Shown: positions 1 to 8,570, numbered from the stretch's first letter. The stretch: 64,000 bases of DNA from Natrinema versiforme JCM 10478 (GCF_000337195.1 NZ_AOID01000030.1:1-64000); one strand, 5' to 3'. The notes: a model not told the origin generated them from the sequence alone. Translations and numbers: made by a program.

Positions 1-7
1 CGCTCAG

Positions 8-26
8 AGATGTGTATAAGAGACAG
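8..26. other. Nextera/Tn5 mosaic-end adapter (contamination)
   Basis: The 19 bases AGATGTGTATAAGAGACAG are the Tn5 mosaic end used in tagmentation libraries. Bases 1-7 resemble the rest of a Nextera adapter with mismatches. Genomic sequence starts at about base 27. The adapter is read on the minus strand as the false protein tail PVSYTHL. Confidence 0.96.
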
Positions 27-210
27 GGATGACCCCGTGCTGGGGACAGACGTACTTGCAGTGGCGTTTGTACATCGGGGCTTCGCAGTGCGGACACCGC
101 GGCGCGCCAGCGGCTCGGTCGCTCGAGTCGTCCGTAGCCGTAGCGACGCTGCCGGTTGATCCGTCTCCGTTGGCACCGCCCGCGGCACCGTCCACACCGT
201 CGGCAGTCAT
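27..210 (-). CDS. Small zinc-ribbon protein, truncated by the contig end
   Basis: The gene starts at ATG 210 and runs off the genomic sequence after about 61 residues. An acidic, Gly/Ala/Ser/Asp-rich N-terminus of about 37 residues is followed by CPHC, a Lys/His-rich stretch and a second CPQH element. This looks like one of the small CPxCG-type zinc-ribbon proteins common in haloarchaea. The C-terminal residues PVSYTHL are adapter and must be removed. It is co-directional with nrdJ and 113 bases downstream of it. Its function is unknown. Confidence 0.6.
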
Positions 211-322
211 ACGAGGCCCTACTCGCCGACCGGTGCTAAGTGTGGCGTTTCAGGCGGAGCGGTAATGTAAAAGAGAAGAAAACTGTGACGATAGAAAAGC
301 CCAAAACCGGCTCAGTCAGCGC

Positions 323-3300
323 TCAGCACTCGCTCCAGCCACAAGATTCGCAGGTCTTGCAGCCTTCGGAGAAGTACAGCGACATCGACCCGCAGTCGGG
401 ACACTCCGGCGATTCGCCGGCGTCGATGAGGTCCTGGGTCGTGTCGTCGTCAGCGTCCGCGGCCGACCCGCTCTCGGCGGCGGCCGCGCCGCCGTCGGTC
501 TTCGGGCCGTCGTAGTCGGCGATCTCCGCGTCGGCGGACTCCTCGAGGGTCTGCTGTTTCGGGTACGGCTTGTCGATCTCGTTCTCGAGGTAGCGGCGCA
601 TCGCGGTGCCGATGGCGTCCGGGATGGACTGGATCTGCTCGCCCTTGTCCCACGCGACCTTCGGCGAGCGCGTGCCACAGAGTTCGTCGACGATCTCCTC
701 TGGGTCGACGCCCGAACGCAGCGAGGTCGAGATGACCTTCGCCAGGGCCTCGGTAAAGGAGTTCGTGAAGCCGCCGGAGTGGCCGATGTTGGCGAACAGC
801 TCGAACGGCTGGCCGGTCTCGGGGTCCTCGTTGATCGTCACGTAGATCTTCCCGTAGCCGGTGTCGATGCGCTGGCTGACGCCCTGCAGGGCGTCGGGTC
901 GCTCGCGCTTCTCGGTGAAGTCGACCTCGATCGGCTGGCCGTCCTCGCCGAGCAGCGCGTCGACGTCCTCCTCGAGGACGTCCGCGACTTCCTCGCTCTC
1001 GAGGAAGGCTTCGAGGCCGCCGAAGATCTCGTCGATCTGTTCGACCAGGGCCTGTGCGGCTTCGGTCTCGTCGGCGAAGTCGGCGTTGTCCGCACGCGTC
1101 GTCAGCACCTGCTTCGAGCGGGTGCCGTCGCGGTAGTAGGTGACGCCCTTGCCGCCGTTCTCGTAGACCCACTCGAAGACCTCCTTTGCGTCCTCGAGCG
1201 AGGAGTCGTTCGGCGCGTTGACCGTCTTCGAGATCGAGGAGTCGACGCCCTTCTGACAGGCACACTGGACCGCCGCGTGCTGTTTCGCGGAGAGGTCGCT
1301 GGTGATGACGAACAGTTCGCCGATGGCGTCGGGCACGGTCGAGAGCCCTTCGACGCCGTCGAACTGGTTCGTCGCCATCTGCTCCTGTGCCTCCTCTTTG
1401 ACGGCCTCGACGTCGATGTCGTTTGCCTCGAGGGTGCGCAGGAAGTAGTCGTCGAATTCGACGAGCATCTCGTCGCCCTGGACGTCGTCGGTGACGTTCT
1501 TGTAGTAAGCGACGTTGTAGATGGGCTCGCAGCCGCCGGTGGTGTTGCCGACCATGGAGGTCGTCCCGGTCGGGGCGATGGTCGTGACGTTGTGGTTGCG
1601 GATGGGGAAGCCGTCTTCCCAGTCGTCGGCGTCCTCGCCGGTCTGGTGTTCGAACCACTCGCGGTACTCGGTCGGGTTGGCGTACTTCGAGTCGCCCCAG
1701 TCGTTAAAGGAGCCGCGCTCGGTGGCGAGTTCGTGGCTCTTGGCCTTCGCGCCGTGGTTGATGTGGGTCATCAGCTGGCGGGCGACTTCGTTCCCTTCGT
1801 CGCTGCCGTACTTGATGCCGAGCTGGACGTACAGCTGGGCCAGCCCCATGATGCCGAGTCCGATCTTGCGCATATCCCGGACCTTCTCCTCGATCTCCTC
1901 GACCGGGAAGTCGGACATGGTGACGACGTTCTCGAGGAAGCGCGTGCCGTACTCGATGCGCTCGTCGAACTCCTCGAAGTCGATGGCCTCCTCGAGGAAG
2001 GCCTCGATAGCCGCCGCTTCGGAGTCGTACTCGTCGCTGTGTTCCTCGGACCAGACGCGCCAGTCGGGGGCGTCCAGATCGGCGAGTGTCGAGAGGTTGA
2101 TGTGGCCGAGGTTACAGGCCTCGTGTTCCTCCAGTGGCTGTTCGCCACAGGGGTTGGTCGCGAGGATCTGGTGGTCCTCCTGTTTCTCGACGTCGAAGGA
2201 GTGCTGGTTGTTCACTCGCTCGAGGTAGATGACGCCCGGTTCGCCGTTCTCGTGAGCGCCTTGGACGATGCGCTCCCAGACGAGTTCCGCGGGGATCGAG
2301 AGCGGTTCGCCGACCTCGACGTGCTCGCCGAGGTCGTACCGGCTGTACATCTCCTTGGTCTCCTCGCTCGCGATATGGGGCTCTTCGGTGCGCGGGTTGG
2401 TGAACGTGTACTCCTCGCCGTTCTGGACGGCCTCCATGAAGTCGTCCGTGACGCCGACGGAGATGTTGAAGTTCGAGAGGTGGCCCTCGACGGCGTTGCG
2501 CAGGTGCTTGGGCACGCGCCCGTCCTCGTCGATCAGTTCGCGGGCCTCCTCGAGCGCTTCCGAGAAGGTGGTGTAGGTGTAGTCGTCGGGGTCGTTCAGT
2601 CGCAGCGTGTGGGCCAGCGAGACGTCCTTGTTCTTGGCGTGGATGAACTCGATGACGTCCGGGTGGGAGACGCGCATGATGCCCATCTGGGCCCCGCGTC
2701 GAGTCCCGCCCTGCGCGATGGTCTCACAGAGCTGGTCGTAGGTCCGCATGAAGGTGATCGGGCCGGAGGCGATACCGCCCGTCGAGCCAACCGAGTCGCC
2801 GTAGGGTCGCAGTTGCCAGAAGCCGTAGCCGACGCCGCCGCCGGACTGGAAGACTTCGGCCGCCTTCTTGGCAGTCTCGTGGATATCCGAGAGGTCGTCG
2901 TCGGGCGACATGACGAAACAGGCCGAGAGCTGCTGGAGTTCGTCGCCGGCGTTCATCAGCGTCGGCGAGTTCGGCATAAAGGAAAGCGACTCCATTCCGT
3001 CAGTGAACGTCCCGGCGACGTCCTCGACGTGGCTTCGGACCTCGTCGGGAAGCTCGGGGACGACCGTCTCGTAGGCGAACTTGTTGACGTTGTGCTCGGC
3101 CAGTACGGTTTCCGCGTCGTCGTCGGCCGTCACGCCTTCACCGAAGACCTCCGCGGCGAGCTCGTCTCGGCGCGGGTGGTCGGGCTTTAGCTGGTCGGGC
3201 GTGACCGTGATCTCGAGGCCTCGCTTTTCGGCCTCGTAGACGGCTTCGGCCAGCGCGACGTTTTTGCCGACGCGGTCGAAGAGATCCTCTTGGGTCTCGA

Positions 3301-3448
3301 TTAGCTCGCCGTTCGAGTCCTTCCGGAGATAGCGGGCCGGGAGGATGTTCTGATAGGCGTTGTCGGTCAGTCGCTCCGCTAAGGTGTCACCGTCGGAGCG
3401 CTTGATCGGAAGCGTGAGATCTGCCGCGGAGAGGTCGACATCGCTCAC
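323..3448 (-). CDS. nrdJ: Adenosylcobalamin-dependent (class II) ribonucleoside-diphosphate reductase
   Basis: This enzyme reduces ribonucleotides to deoxyribonucleotides with a B12-generated radical, in the cytoplasm. At about 1041 residues it has the full class II layout: the first redox cysteine in LSACF near 177, the radical loop NPCGEQPL near 432-439 with its Asn/Cys/Glu triad, the partner cysteine in EACNL near 445, and PTGT near 626. A C-terminal zinc-ribbon tail (CPDCG, CKTC, ESCG) probably re-reduces the active-site disulfide. I chose GTG 3448 because the encoded product begins VSDVDLS; an in-frame GTG at 3472 adds 8 residues. No small subunit lies beside it, as expected for class II. 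The R2-like gene near 57.4 kb is unlikely to be a partner. Confidence 0.95.
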   Translation of the reverse strand: MSDVDLSAADLTLPIKRSDGDTLAERLTDNAYQNILPARYLRKDSNGELIETQEDLFDRVGKNVALAEAVYEAEKRGLEITVTPDQLKPDHPRRDELAAEVFGEGVTADDDAETVLAEHNVNKFAYETVVPELPDEVRSHVEDVAGTFTDGMESLSFMPNSPTLMNAGDELQQLSACFVMSPDDDLSDIHETAKKAAEVFQSGGGVGYGFWQLRPYGDSVGSTGGIASGPITFMRTYDQLCETIAQGGTRRGAQMGIMRVSHPDVIEFIHAKNKDVSLAHTLRLNDPDDYTYTTFSEALEEARELIDEDGRVPKHLRNAVEGHLSNFNISVGVTDDFMEAVQNGEEYTFTNPRTEEPHIASEETKEMYSRYDLGEHVEVGEPLSIPAELVWERIVQGAHENGEPGVIYLERVNNQHSFDVEKQEDHQILATNPCGEQPLEEHEACNLGHINLSTLADLDAPDWRVWSEEHSDEYDSEAAAIEAFLEEAIDFEEFDERIEYGTRFLENVVTMSDFPVEEIEEKVRDMRKIGLGIMGLAQLYVQLGIKYGSDEGNEVARQLMTHINHGAKAKSHELATERGSFNDWGDSKYANPTEYREWFEHQTGEDADDWEDGFPIRNHNVTTIAPTGTTSMVGNTTGGCEPIYNVAYYKNVTDDVQGDEMLVEFDDYFLRTLEANDIDVEAVKEEAQEQMATNQFDGVEGLSTVPDAIGELFVITSDLSAKQHAAVQCACQKGVDSSISKTVNAPNDSSLEDAKEVFEWVYENGGKGVTYYRDGTRSKQVLTTRADNADFADETEAAQALVEQIDEIFGGLEAFLESEEVADVLEEDVDALLGEDGQPIEVDFTEKRERPDALQGVSQRIDTGYGKIYVTINEDPETGQPFELFANIGHSGGFTNSFTEALAKVISTSLRSGVDPEEIVDELCGTRSPKVAWDKGEQIQSIPDAIGTAMRRYLENEIDKPYPKQQTLEESADAEIADYDGPKTDGGAAAAESGSAADADDDTTQDLIDAGESPECPDCGSMSLYFSEGCKTCESCGWSEC

Positions 3449-3522
3449 GCGTGGGTCACCTCGTCGGTACACCGCTTCCGCACGTCGATTCTGGCGTCGG
3501 TCCGGATCCTTGCTCGCATCAT
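3445..3522 (-). other. Possible 25-codon leader ORF overlapping the nrdJ start
   Basis: An Arg-rich reading frame from ATG 3522 (MMRARIRTD...) ends in a TGA that overlaps the chosen nrdJ GTG by four bases (GTGA). A minus-strand TATA-like TTTTAAGAG at 3554-3562 would place transcription start near 3530, just upstream of this ATG. This could be translational coupling or chance. Confidence 0.25.
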
Positions 3523-3884
3523 TCGTAACGAAGGTTCGATATTCATTGATACCTCTTAAAACGTGGTGTTGTTGTCCTACTTTTCTTGTAGTAATACAAA
3601 TATGGTTTCAGAGATGTCTCTGTAACCTTTCGTTTCTGTTCTGCCGGCGACCGGCGAGACGGCCGCCTGTGCGGTCAATAGACCCTACGCGGTCGACCGC
3701 CTTAACGATTTTCAGACCGAATTGACCGTGACTGTTTCCGACACGAGGCCGTCGCAATCGCGCGAATTTCCGGTTTCCCGGTGATCCGGTCCCACTGACC
3801 GATATACGCACTCGAGTCACTCACGCTCGCGAGTCAGTCACGATATCCAGAAAGATTACGTCCCTGGGGGACCGGGAGGTTCGT
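3473..3884. other. Intergenic region upstream of nrdJ and the small membrane gene
   Basis: This divergent region separates nrdJ (minus) from the small membrane gene (plus). It contains the candidate nrdJ TATA element at 3554-3562 and a T-rich stretch near 3578-3606. Reading frames on both strands here are basic and atypical, so I see no convincing gene apart from the short leader ORF. Confidence 0.5.
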
Positions 3885-4070
3885 ATGATCGATGCACTGC
3901 TGTCGGCACCCCCGATCCTGCTGGTGCTGGCCGCTCTCGCAGCCTTCGCAGTCGCGGTTATCGCCCTCCGAATCGCCATCAAACTGGCCGTCCGCGTCGG
4001 TATCGTCGCCGCGGTCGTCCTCGCGGCCCTCTACGCGGTCGGACAGCTCGAGTTGCTCCCCGGCGTCTAA
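3885..4070 (+). CDS. Small hydrophobic membrane protein
   Basis: The 61-residue product is almost entirely hydrophobic, with two likely membrane segments (about 8-28 and 30-52) made of Ala, Val, Ile and Leu. There is no recognisable catalytic motif. A Shine-Dalgarno-like GGGAGGT at 3874-3880 lies four bases before ATG 3885, which is unusual in this mostly leaderless genome and supports the start. It is convergent with trpG. The function is unknown. Confidence 0.7.
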   Translation: MIDALLSAPPILLVLAALAAFAVAVIALRIAIKLAVRVGIVAAVVLAALYAVGQLELLPGV

Positions 4071-4192
4071 GGAGCAGGCCGATAGCCAAACTGTAGAATC
4101 GTCCCTCTGACCCGCAAACTGCGTGCTGAGAAGTTGCCCTTTCTCCGTCGCTACGTGAACCGACACTCGCGGCGAGAAGCGCACACTGTCGC

Positions 4193-4825
4193 TTAGACGC
4201 TCGAGAGGAAGTTCTCGATCACGTCGTGGCCCGCCGCCGTCAGCACGCTCTCCGGGTGAAACTGCACGCACTCGAGGGGATACTCCTCGTGGCGGACGCC
4301 CATGACGAGCGTTTCCTCCCCATGTTCTGCGGTCGCCGAGACCGCGAGACAGTCCGGCACCTCGGTCGCGACGAGCGAGTGATACCGCCCCGCGCGAAAG
4401 CCCTGCTCGAGGCCCGCGAAGACGCCCTCGCCGTCGTGGTCGACCGCGGAGGCCTTGCCGTGGATCGGGTCGGGCGCGCGGCCGACGGTGCCGCCGTACT
4501 CGTAGACGGCGGCCTCGAGGCCGAGACAGACGCCGAGGGTCGGCACGTCGGGCGAAACCTCCCGGAGCACGTCCATCGTGACGCCGACATCGCGGTCGTT
4601 TTTCGGATGGCCTGGTCCCGGACTGACGATAATCGCGTCGGGGTCGACGGCGCGCACGTCCGCGAGCGACGCGGTGTTTTTCAGGACCTCGGTCTCGGTG
4701 CCGGCCTGCTGGCTGACGTATTCGACGAGGTTGTAGGTAAAGGAGTCGTAGTTGTCGACGAACAGGACCGTGAGCGGCTCCGTTTCCGCGTCGTTTCGGT
4801 CGCCTTGCGTTGCGGGCGCGCTCAT
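4193..4825 (-). CDS. trpG: Anthranilate synthase component II (glutamine amidotransferase)
   Basis: This subunit supplies ammonia from glutamine to TrpE for anthranilate synthesis, the first committed step to tryptophan. The 210-residue protein has the class I amidotransferase features: SPGPG, the nucleophile in GVCLG, and the His/Glu pair in FHPES near the C-terminus. Its ATG overlaps the trpE stop by four bases (ATGA), so the two are translationally coupled. It is the last gene of trpDFEG. Confidence 0.95.
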   Translation of the reverse strand: MSAPATQGDRNDAETEPLTVLFVDNYDSFTYNLVEYVSQQAGTETEVLKNTASLADVRAVDPDAIIVSPGPGHPKNDRDVGVTMDVLREVSPDVPTLGVCLGLEAAVYEYGGTVGRAPDPIHGKASAVDHDGEGVFAGLEQGFRAGRYHSLVATEVPDCLAVSATAEHGEETLVMGVRHEEYPLECVQFHPESVLTAAGHDVIENFLSSV

Positions 4826-6510
4826 CGGCTCACCTCCGCCGTCGCCTCGGACTCGTCGTCCGTCGTCGCCTCGTCGCCCGGCAGTTCGATCGCCTCGAGC
4901 GCGGCGAGGACACCGCCCATCTTCTGCTCGGTCTCCTCGTACTCGGCGGTGGGATCGCTGTCGGCGACCAGCCCCGCGCCGGCCTGGACCGTAATTCGAT
5001 CACGTTCTCCTTCGTCCTCCACCGTTGCGGTCCGAATCACGATCGCGAAGTCCGTGTCGCCGGTCCACGAGTAGTAGCCGACGCCGCCGCCGTAGAGGCC
5101 GCGGGGAGTGGACTCGAGGTTGTCGATGATCTCCATTGCCCGAATTTTCGGGGCTCCAGAGAGGGTGCCGGCGGGGAACGAGGCGCGAGTCGCGTCGAAC
5201 CCGTCCGAATCCGCGGCCAGCGTGCCGGTCACGGTCGACTCGATATGCTGGACGTGGCTGTACTTGAGGACGTTCATGAACTCGTCGACGCGGACCGAGC
5301 CCGGCTCGGAGACCCGGCGAACGTCGTTGCGCGCCAGATCGACCAGCATTGTATGCTCGGCGCGTTCCTTGCCGTCGGCCAGCATCTCGCCCGCGAGCCG
5401 GCGGTCCTCGACGGGGCTCGAGCCGCGGTCGCAGGTGCCGGCGATGGGGTTGGACATGACCTCGCGGCCGCGGACGGAGATCAGGGTCTCGGGGCTCGCC
5501 CCAACGACGGTCAGGTCGTCGTGGTCGAGCAGGTACATGTACGGCGACGGGTTCACGTCTCGCATGGCCTCGTAGAAACCGAGGGTATCCACGTCGCCGT
5601 AGAGCTCCCGGGTTCGGGAGATGACGCCCTGATAGATGTCTCCATCGAGGACGTGCTCTTTGGCCCGCCTGACGCTTTCCTCGTACTCGTCTTTGGGACC
5701 CGCGACCTCTTCTTCGTGGACGAACCCGCCCGTTTCGGGCCGTTCGGCCTCTCGGAGCGTCGCCGCGACATCGGCGGCCTCCGCCTGCAGTGCGTCGTAC
5801 ACTTCCCCGGGGTCGTCGTCGGCCTCGAGGACGGGCGTACAGACCAGCGAGACCGTCCCGTCGCGCTCGTCGAAGGCCAGTGTCTTCGTCGTCAGGAGGA
5901 ACTGCGCGTCGGGGAACCGCGAGTCGGGTCGCTCGCAGCCGACCTCCTCGAGCCAGAGGTCGTAGACCGCGTCGTAGGCCAGGAAGCCGACCAGTCCGCC
6001 CTCGAGGTGCTGGCGGTCGTGATCGGGCATGTTCTCGAGGCGGACGTCGGGCATCGCGGCCCGCAGCGCGTCGACGGTGTCGCCCTCGGCGTCGGTCTCG
6101 ATCGCATCGAGCGGCGCGTCCTCGGTCAACGCCTCGACGGTCGCTTCGCCGGACTCGACGGTCACGACGGCCTCGGGGTCATAGCCCACGTAGGAGTAAC
6201 GCGCGTGGCGCTCGGCGTCCGCGGCGCTCGGTCGGAACGCCCCGTCCGGGTCGCTCGAGGCCGTTTTCTCCGCGCTCTCGAGCAGGAAGGCGTACGGCGA
6301 GCGCTCGCGATCGACCGCGTCAGAGCGGCCGGTCAGCGCCGCGTAGGCGGCCAGCGGCGTCGTCTCGCACTCGAGGGTCGCGACGGTGTGGACGACGGCA
6401 GGTCGGTCCGCCCGCTCCTCGCTCGTGCCCGCGTGGTCGCAGAACGTCTCCCGGTCGATGTCGAAAACCGGTCGGTCGGTCGGCGTCGAATCGGAGTCAG
6501 CGTCGTGCAT
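4822..6510 (-). CDS. trpE: Anthranilate synthase component I
   Basis: TrpE converts chorismate and ammonia to anthranilate. The roughly 562-residue protein ends with the chorismate-binding signature: SNPIAGTCDRG, a VDLARND element, LSGAPKIRAMEII and GGGVGYY. I chose ATG 6510 (MHDADSD) because it lies nine bases after the trpF stop at 6519-6521; a GTG at 6516 in the same frame is the alternative. Longer reading of this frame runs inside trpF and is not coding. Within the operon it sits between trpF and trpG, with which it should form the heteromeric synthase. Confidence 0.95.
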   Translation of the reverse strand: MHDADSDSTPTDRPVFDIDRETFCDHAGTSEERADRPAVVHTVATLECETTPLAAYAALTGRSDAVDRERSPYAFLLESAEKTASSDPDGAFRPSAADAERHARYSYVGYDPEAVVTVESGEATVEALTEDAPLDAIETDAEGDTVDALRAAMPDVRLENMPDHDRQHLEGGLVGFLAYDAVYDLWLEEVGCERPDSRFPDAQFLLTTKTLAFDERDGTVSLVCTPVLEADDDPGEVYDALQAEAADVAATLREAERPETGGFVHEEEVAGPKDEYEESVRRAKEHVLDGDIYQGVISRTRELYGDVDTLGFYEAMRDVNPSPYMYLLDHDDLTVVGASPETLISVRGREVMSNPIAGTCDRGSSPVEDRRLAGEMLADGKERAEHTMLVDLARNDVRRVSEPGSVRVDEFMNVLKYSHVQHIESTVTGTLAADSDGFDATRASFPAGTLSGAPKIRAMEIIDNLESTPRGLYGGGVGYYSWTGDTDFAIVIRTATVEDEGERDRITVQAGAGLVADSDPTAEYEETEQKMGGVLAALEAIELPGDEATTDDESEATAEVSR

Positions 6511-6518
6511 GGTCACGG

Positions 6519-7169
6519 TTACGGCTCCGCCGGTTTGCGGGCGCTCTTGGCTCGGTCGACGAACGATCGCACGGCATCGGCGTCCTTGACGCCGCCCCGT
6601 TTCTCGACGCCGCTTGCCACGTCGACCGCGAAGGGATCGACGGTTCGGACCGCGTCGCCGACGTTGTCCGGCGTGAGCCCGCCCGCGAGGACCAGCGGCG
6701 ACTCGAGGTCCGCGGCCGCCATCCGCGTCTGATCCCAATCGTGGGTGCGGCCGGTGCCGCCGCCGCCGTCGTCGCCGGGCGTGTCGACGATGAGGGCATC
6801 GACGATGTCGTCGTAGGTCTCGGCGGTCGTCGCGTCGTCGGCGTCGACCGCCAGCAGGAGGTCCGTCTCGAGTTTCGCGCGCAGGTAGGCGAGATCGCCG
6901 ACCCGCATGTCGCTGTGGATCTGGAGCGCGTCGGGTTCGATCTCCTCGGCCAGTTCGATCGCCGCCTCGGGACTCTCCGGCATCGTCACGAGCACGCTCG
7001 TCACGAACGGCGGGGTCGCCGCCGCGAGCGTCGCGGCCCGCTCGACCGAGACCTCCCGCGGCGTGTCGACGGACACGTCGCAGATGATGCCGACCGCGTC
7101 CGCGCCCGCGTCGATCGCGGCCTCAAGGTCGGCTTCGGTGGTCAGTCCGCAGACCTTGACGCGGGTCAT
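6519..7169 (-). CDS. trpF: Phosphoribosylanthranilate isomerase
   Basis: TrpF isomerises N-(5-phosphoribosyl)anthranilate to the CdRP precursor of indole-glycerol phosphate. The product is 216 residues, normal for the family. It opens with the barrel strand MTRVKVCGLT (KVCG holds the catalytic cysteine) and ends with LAGGLTPDNV and FAVDVASGVE, the phosphate-binding loops, which include the catalytic Asp. Its ATG overlaps the trpD stop (ATGA). Confidence 0.94.
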   Translation of the reverse strand: MTRVKVCGLTTEADLEAAIDAGADAVGIICDVSVDTPREVSVERAATLAAATPPFVTSVLVTMPESPEAAIELAEEIEPDALQIHSDMRVGDLAYLRAKLETDLLLAVDADDATTAETYDDIVDALIVDTPGDDGGGGTGRTHDWDQTRMAAADLESPLVLAGGLTPDNVGDAVRTVDPFAVDVASGVEKRGGVKDADAVRSFVDRAKSARKPAEP

Positions 7170-8182
7170 TGGCCCTCCGCCCGCGCCGTCGCGCCGCAGA
7201 GTTGCTCGAGTTTCCGTGCTGCCTCGCCGTCCTCGATCGCCTCGCGGGCCACCTCGGCACCTGCCTCGAGGGAGCCGGCCTCGCCGGCGACGTAGATCGC
7301 CGCGCCGGCGTTCGCGAGGATCACGTCCCGTTTCGCGCCGGTCACGTCGCCCTCGACGATCCCGCGCATGTCGGCCGCGTTTTCCTCGGGCGAGCCGCCG
7401 GCGATGTCGCCGATGTCGTGCTCCGCGAGGCCGAGATCCGCCGGCTCGAGGGTGTACTCCTCGACCGAATCGCCGTCGACCTCTGCGACGACCGTCTCGC
7501 CGTGGATGGCGATCTCGTCGGTGCCCGCGCCGTGGACGACCAGTGCGCGGTCGATGTCCATCCGCGAGAGCGCCTCCGCGAGCACGGGGACGAGGTCGGG
7601 GTCGTAGACGCCGACGACCTGTGCGTCCGCGCCGGCGGGATTGGTCAGCGGCCCGAGCACGTTGAAGATCGTCCGCATTCCCAGTTCCTTGCGCGGGCCG
7701 ATGACGGCCTTCATCGCCGGGTGGAACACCGGTGCGAGCATGAAGCCGATCCCGTCGTCCTCGATCGCGTCCTCGACGGCCGGCGGTTCGGCCTCGACGT
7801 CGACGCCGACTTCCTCGAGCACGTCCGCGCTGCCCGACGAGGACGAAACCGAGTAGTTGCCGTGTTTGGCGATCGGAACGCCGGCCCCGGCGGCCACGAT
7901 CGCGCTCGTCGTCGAGACGTTGATCGTGTTGTAATCGTCGCCGCCGGTGCCGCAGGTGTCGACCAGCGGCTCCCGATCCGGCGAGATCGTTCTGGCCGCG
8001 TTGCGCATCCCCTCGGCGAAGCCGGCGATCTCGGCTTCGGTCTCTCCCTTCGAGCGCAGCGCCGCCAGCAGCGCGCCGATCTGCGCCTCCGTTGCATCCT
8101 CGAAAACGGCAGCCGAAGCCGCTCGAGCGTCCGATTGCGTGAGATCCTCCCCGTCCGTGACTCGTTCGACATACTCCTGCAT
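7166..8182 (-). CDS. trpD: Anthranilate phosphoribosyltransferase
   Basis: TrpD transfers phosphoribose from PRPP to anthranilate. The start MQEYVERVTDG at 8182 matches the usual N-terminus and gives 338 residues, the normal size. The PRPP/Mg site DTCGTGGDD, the NVSTTSA loop and KHGNYSVSSSSG follow in the expected order. It is the first gene of trpDFEG. The genes for TrpC and for TrpA/B are not in this window. Confidence 0.95.
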   Translation of the reverse strand: MQEYVERVTDGEDLTQSDARAASAAVFEDATEAQIGALLAALRSKGETEAEIAGFAEGMRNAARTISPDREPLVDTCGTGGDDYNTINVSTTSAIVAAGAGVPIAKHGNYSVSSSSGSADVLEEVGVDVEAEPPAVEDAIEDDGIGFMLAPVFHPAMKAVIGPRKELGMRTIFNVLGPLTNPAGADAQVVGVYDPDLVPVLAEALSRMDIDRALVVHGAGTDEIAIHGETVVAEVDGDSVEEYTLEPADLGLAEHDIGDIAGGSPEENAADMRGIVEGDVTGAKRDVILANAGAAIYVAGEAGSLEAGAEVAREAIEDGEAARKLEQLCGATARAEGQ

Positions 8183-8194
8183 AGTGGACACCAA

Positions 8195-8230
8195 TGTACG
8201 TAGTTGTCTTGTAATGACCAAATCCGTACA
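8195..8230. promoter_or_regulatory. Possible trp operator: inverted TGTACG / CGTACA
   Basis: TGTACG (8195-8200) and CGTACA (8225-8230) form an inverted pair with 24 bases between, 13 to 48 bases upstream of the trpD ATG. TGTACA-type boxes are the sites of the archaeal TrpY repressor in Methanothermobacter; a role here is inference. Confidence 0.35.
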
Positions 8231-8366
8231 TCGACTTAAGCGTGTCGGACGGGTGCGTGGTGGAGACTCGCGTACGGCAATCGATTCGAAACCTTCAATT
8301 GGTGTGGCGGGCAACGACTGAGTGCAGACAACGTGGCGACGCAGGCCACGGACGAAAGCCAAACCA

Positions 8367-8441
8367 GGGTTGGTGGTCTAGTCTGGTTACGACACCTCCT
8401 TGACATGGAGGAGGCCGGCAGTTCAAATCTGCTCCAACCCA
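8367..8441 (+). tRNA. tRNA-Val (anticodon GAC)
   Basis: Acceptor strands GGGTTGG and CCAACCC pair perfectly, followed by discriminator A. The anticodon arm is CCTCC-TTGACAT-GGAGG, giving anticodon GAC for valine GUC codons. The T arm is GCAG-TTCAAAT-CTGC. No CCA is encoded and no intron is present. Confidence 0.96.
8421..8436. repeat. 16-bp repeat, copy 1, inside tRNA-Val 3' end
   Basis: GTTCAAATCTGCTCCA lies in the T arm and 3' acceptor strand and is repeated exactly at 8555-8570. This is the part of a tRNA typically used as an integrase attachment site. Confidence 0.7.
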
Positions 8442-8442
8442 C

Positions 8443-8494
8443 TTTTCGAGCGACACTACGCGAGGAGCGACGCGACGAGCGCGTCGCTCGAAAA
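8443..8494. terminator. Large inverted repeat just after tRNA-Val
   Basis: TTTTCGAGCGAC (8443-8454) pairs perfectly with GTCGCTCGAAAA (8483-8494). A nested alternative is a tighter hairpin, GAGCGACGCG (8465-8474) with CGCGTCGCTC (8480-8489) and a five-base loop, followed by AAAATT. It could be a terminator or processing signal for the tRNA. Confidence 0.45.
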
Positions 8495-8554
8495 TTGGTA
8501 CCGCAGTTTGAACCAGACGAGGCGCGCGCAACGGAGTGAGAACGTCTCGGCGTG

Positions 8555-8570
8555 GTTCAAATCTGCTCCA
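8555..8570. repeat. 16-bp repeat, copy 2: tRNA-Val 3' remnant
   Basis: This is an exact second copy of GTTCAAATCTGCTCCA, 134 bases after the first, followed by CCC as in the tRNA. No D or anticodon arm precedes it, so it is a fragment and not a tRNA. It may be a decayed att site or a broken tandem tRNA. Confidence 0.65.

Noticed and set aside
779-3190. An 803-codon plus-strand frame opposite nrdJ
   Set aside because: It is the antisense shadow of nrdJ; codon bias in GC-rich genes keeps the opposite strand open. There is no recognisable domain.
4810-7295. Long plus-strand frames over trpE/trpF/trpD
   Set aside because: They are antisense to confirmed trp genes and are Arg-rich, unlike haloarchaeal proteins.
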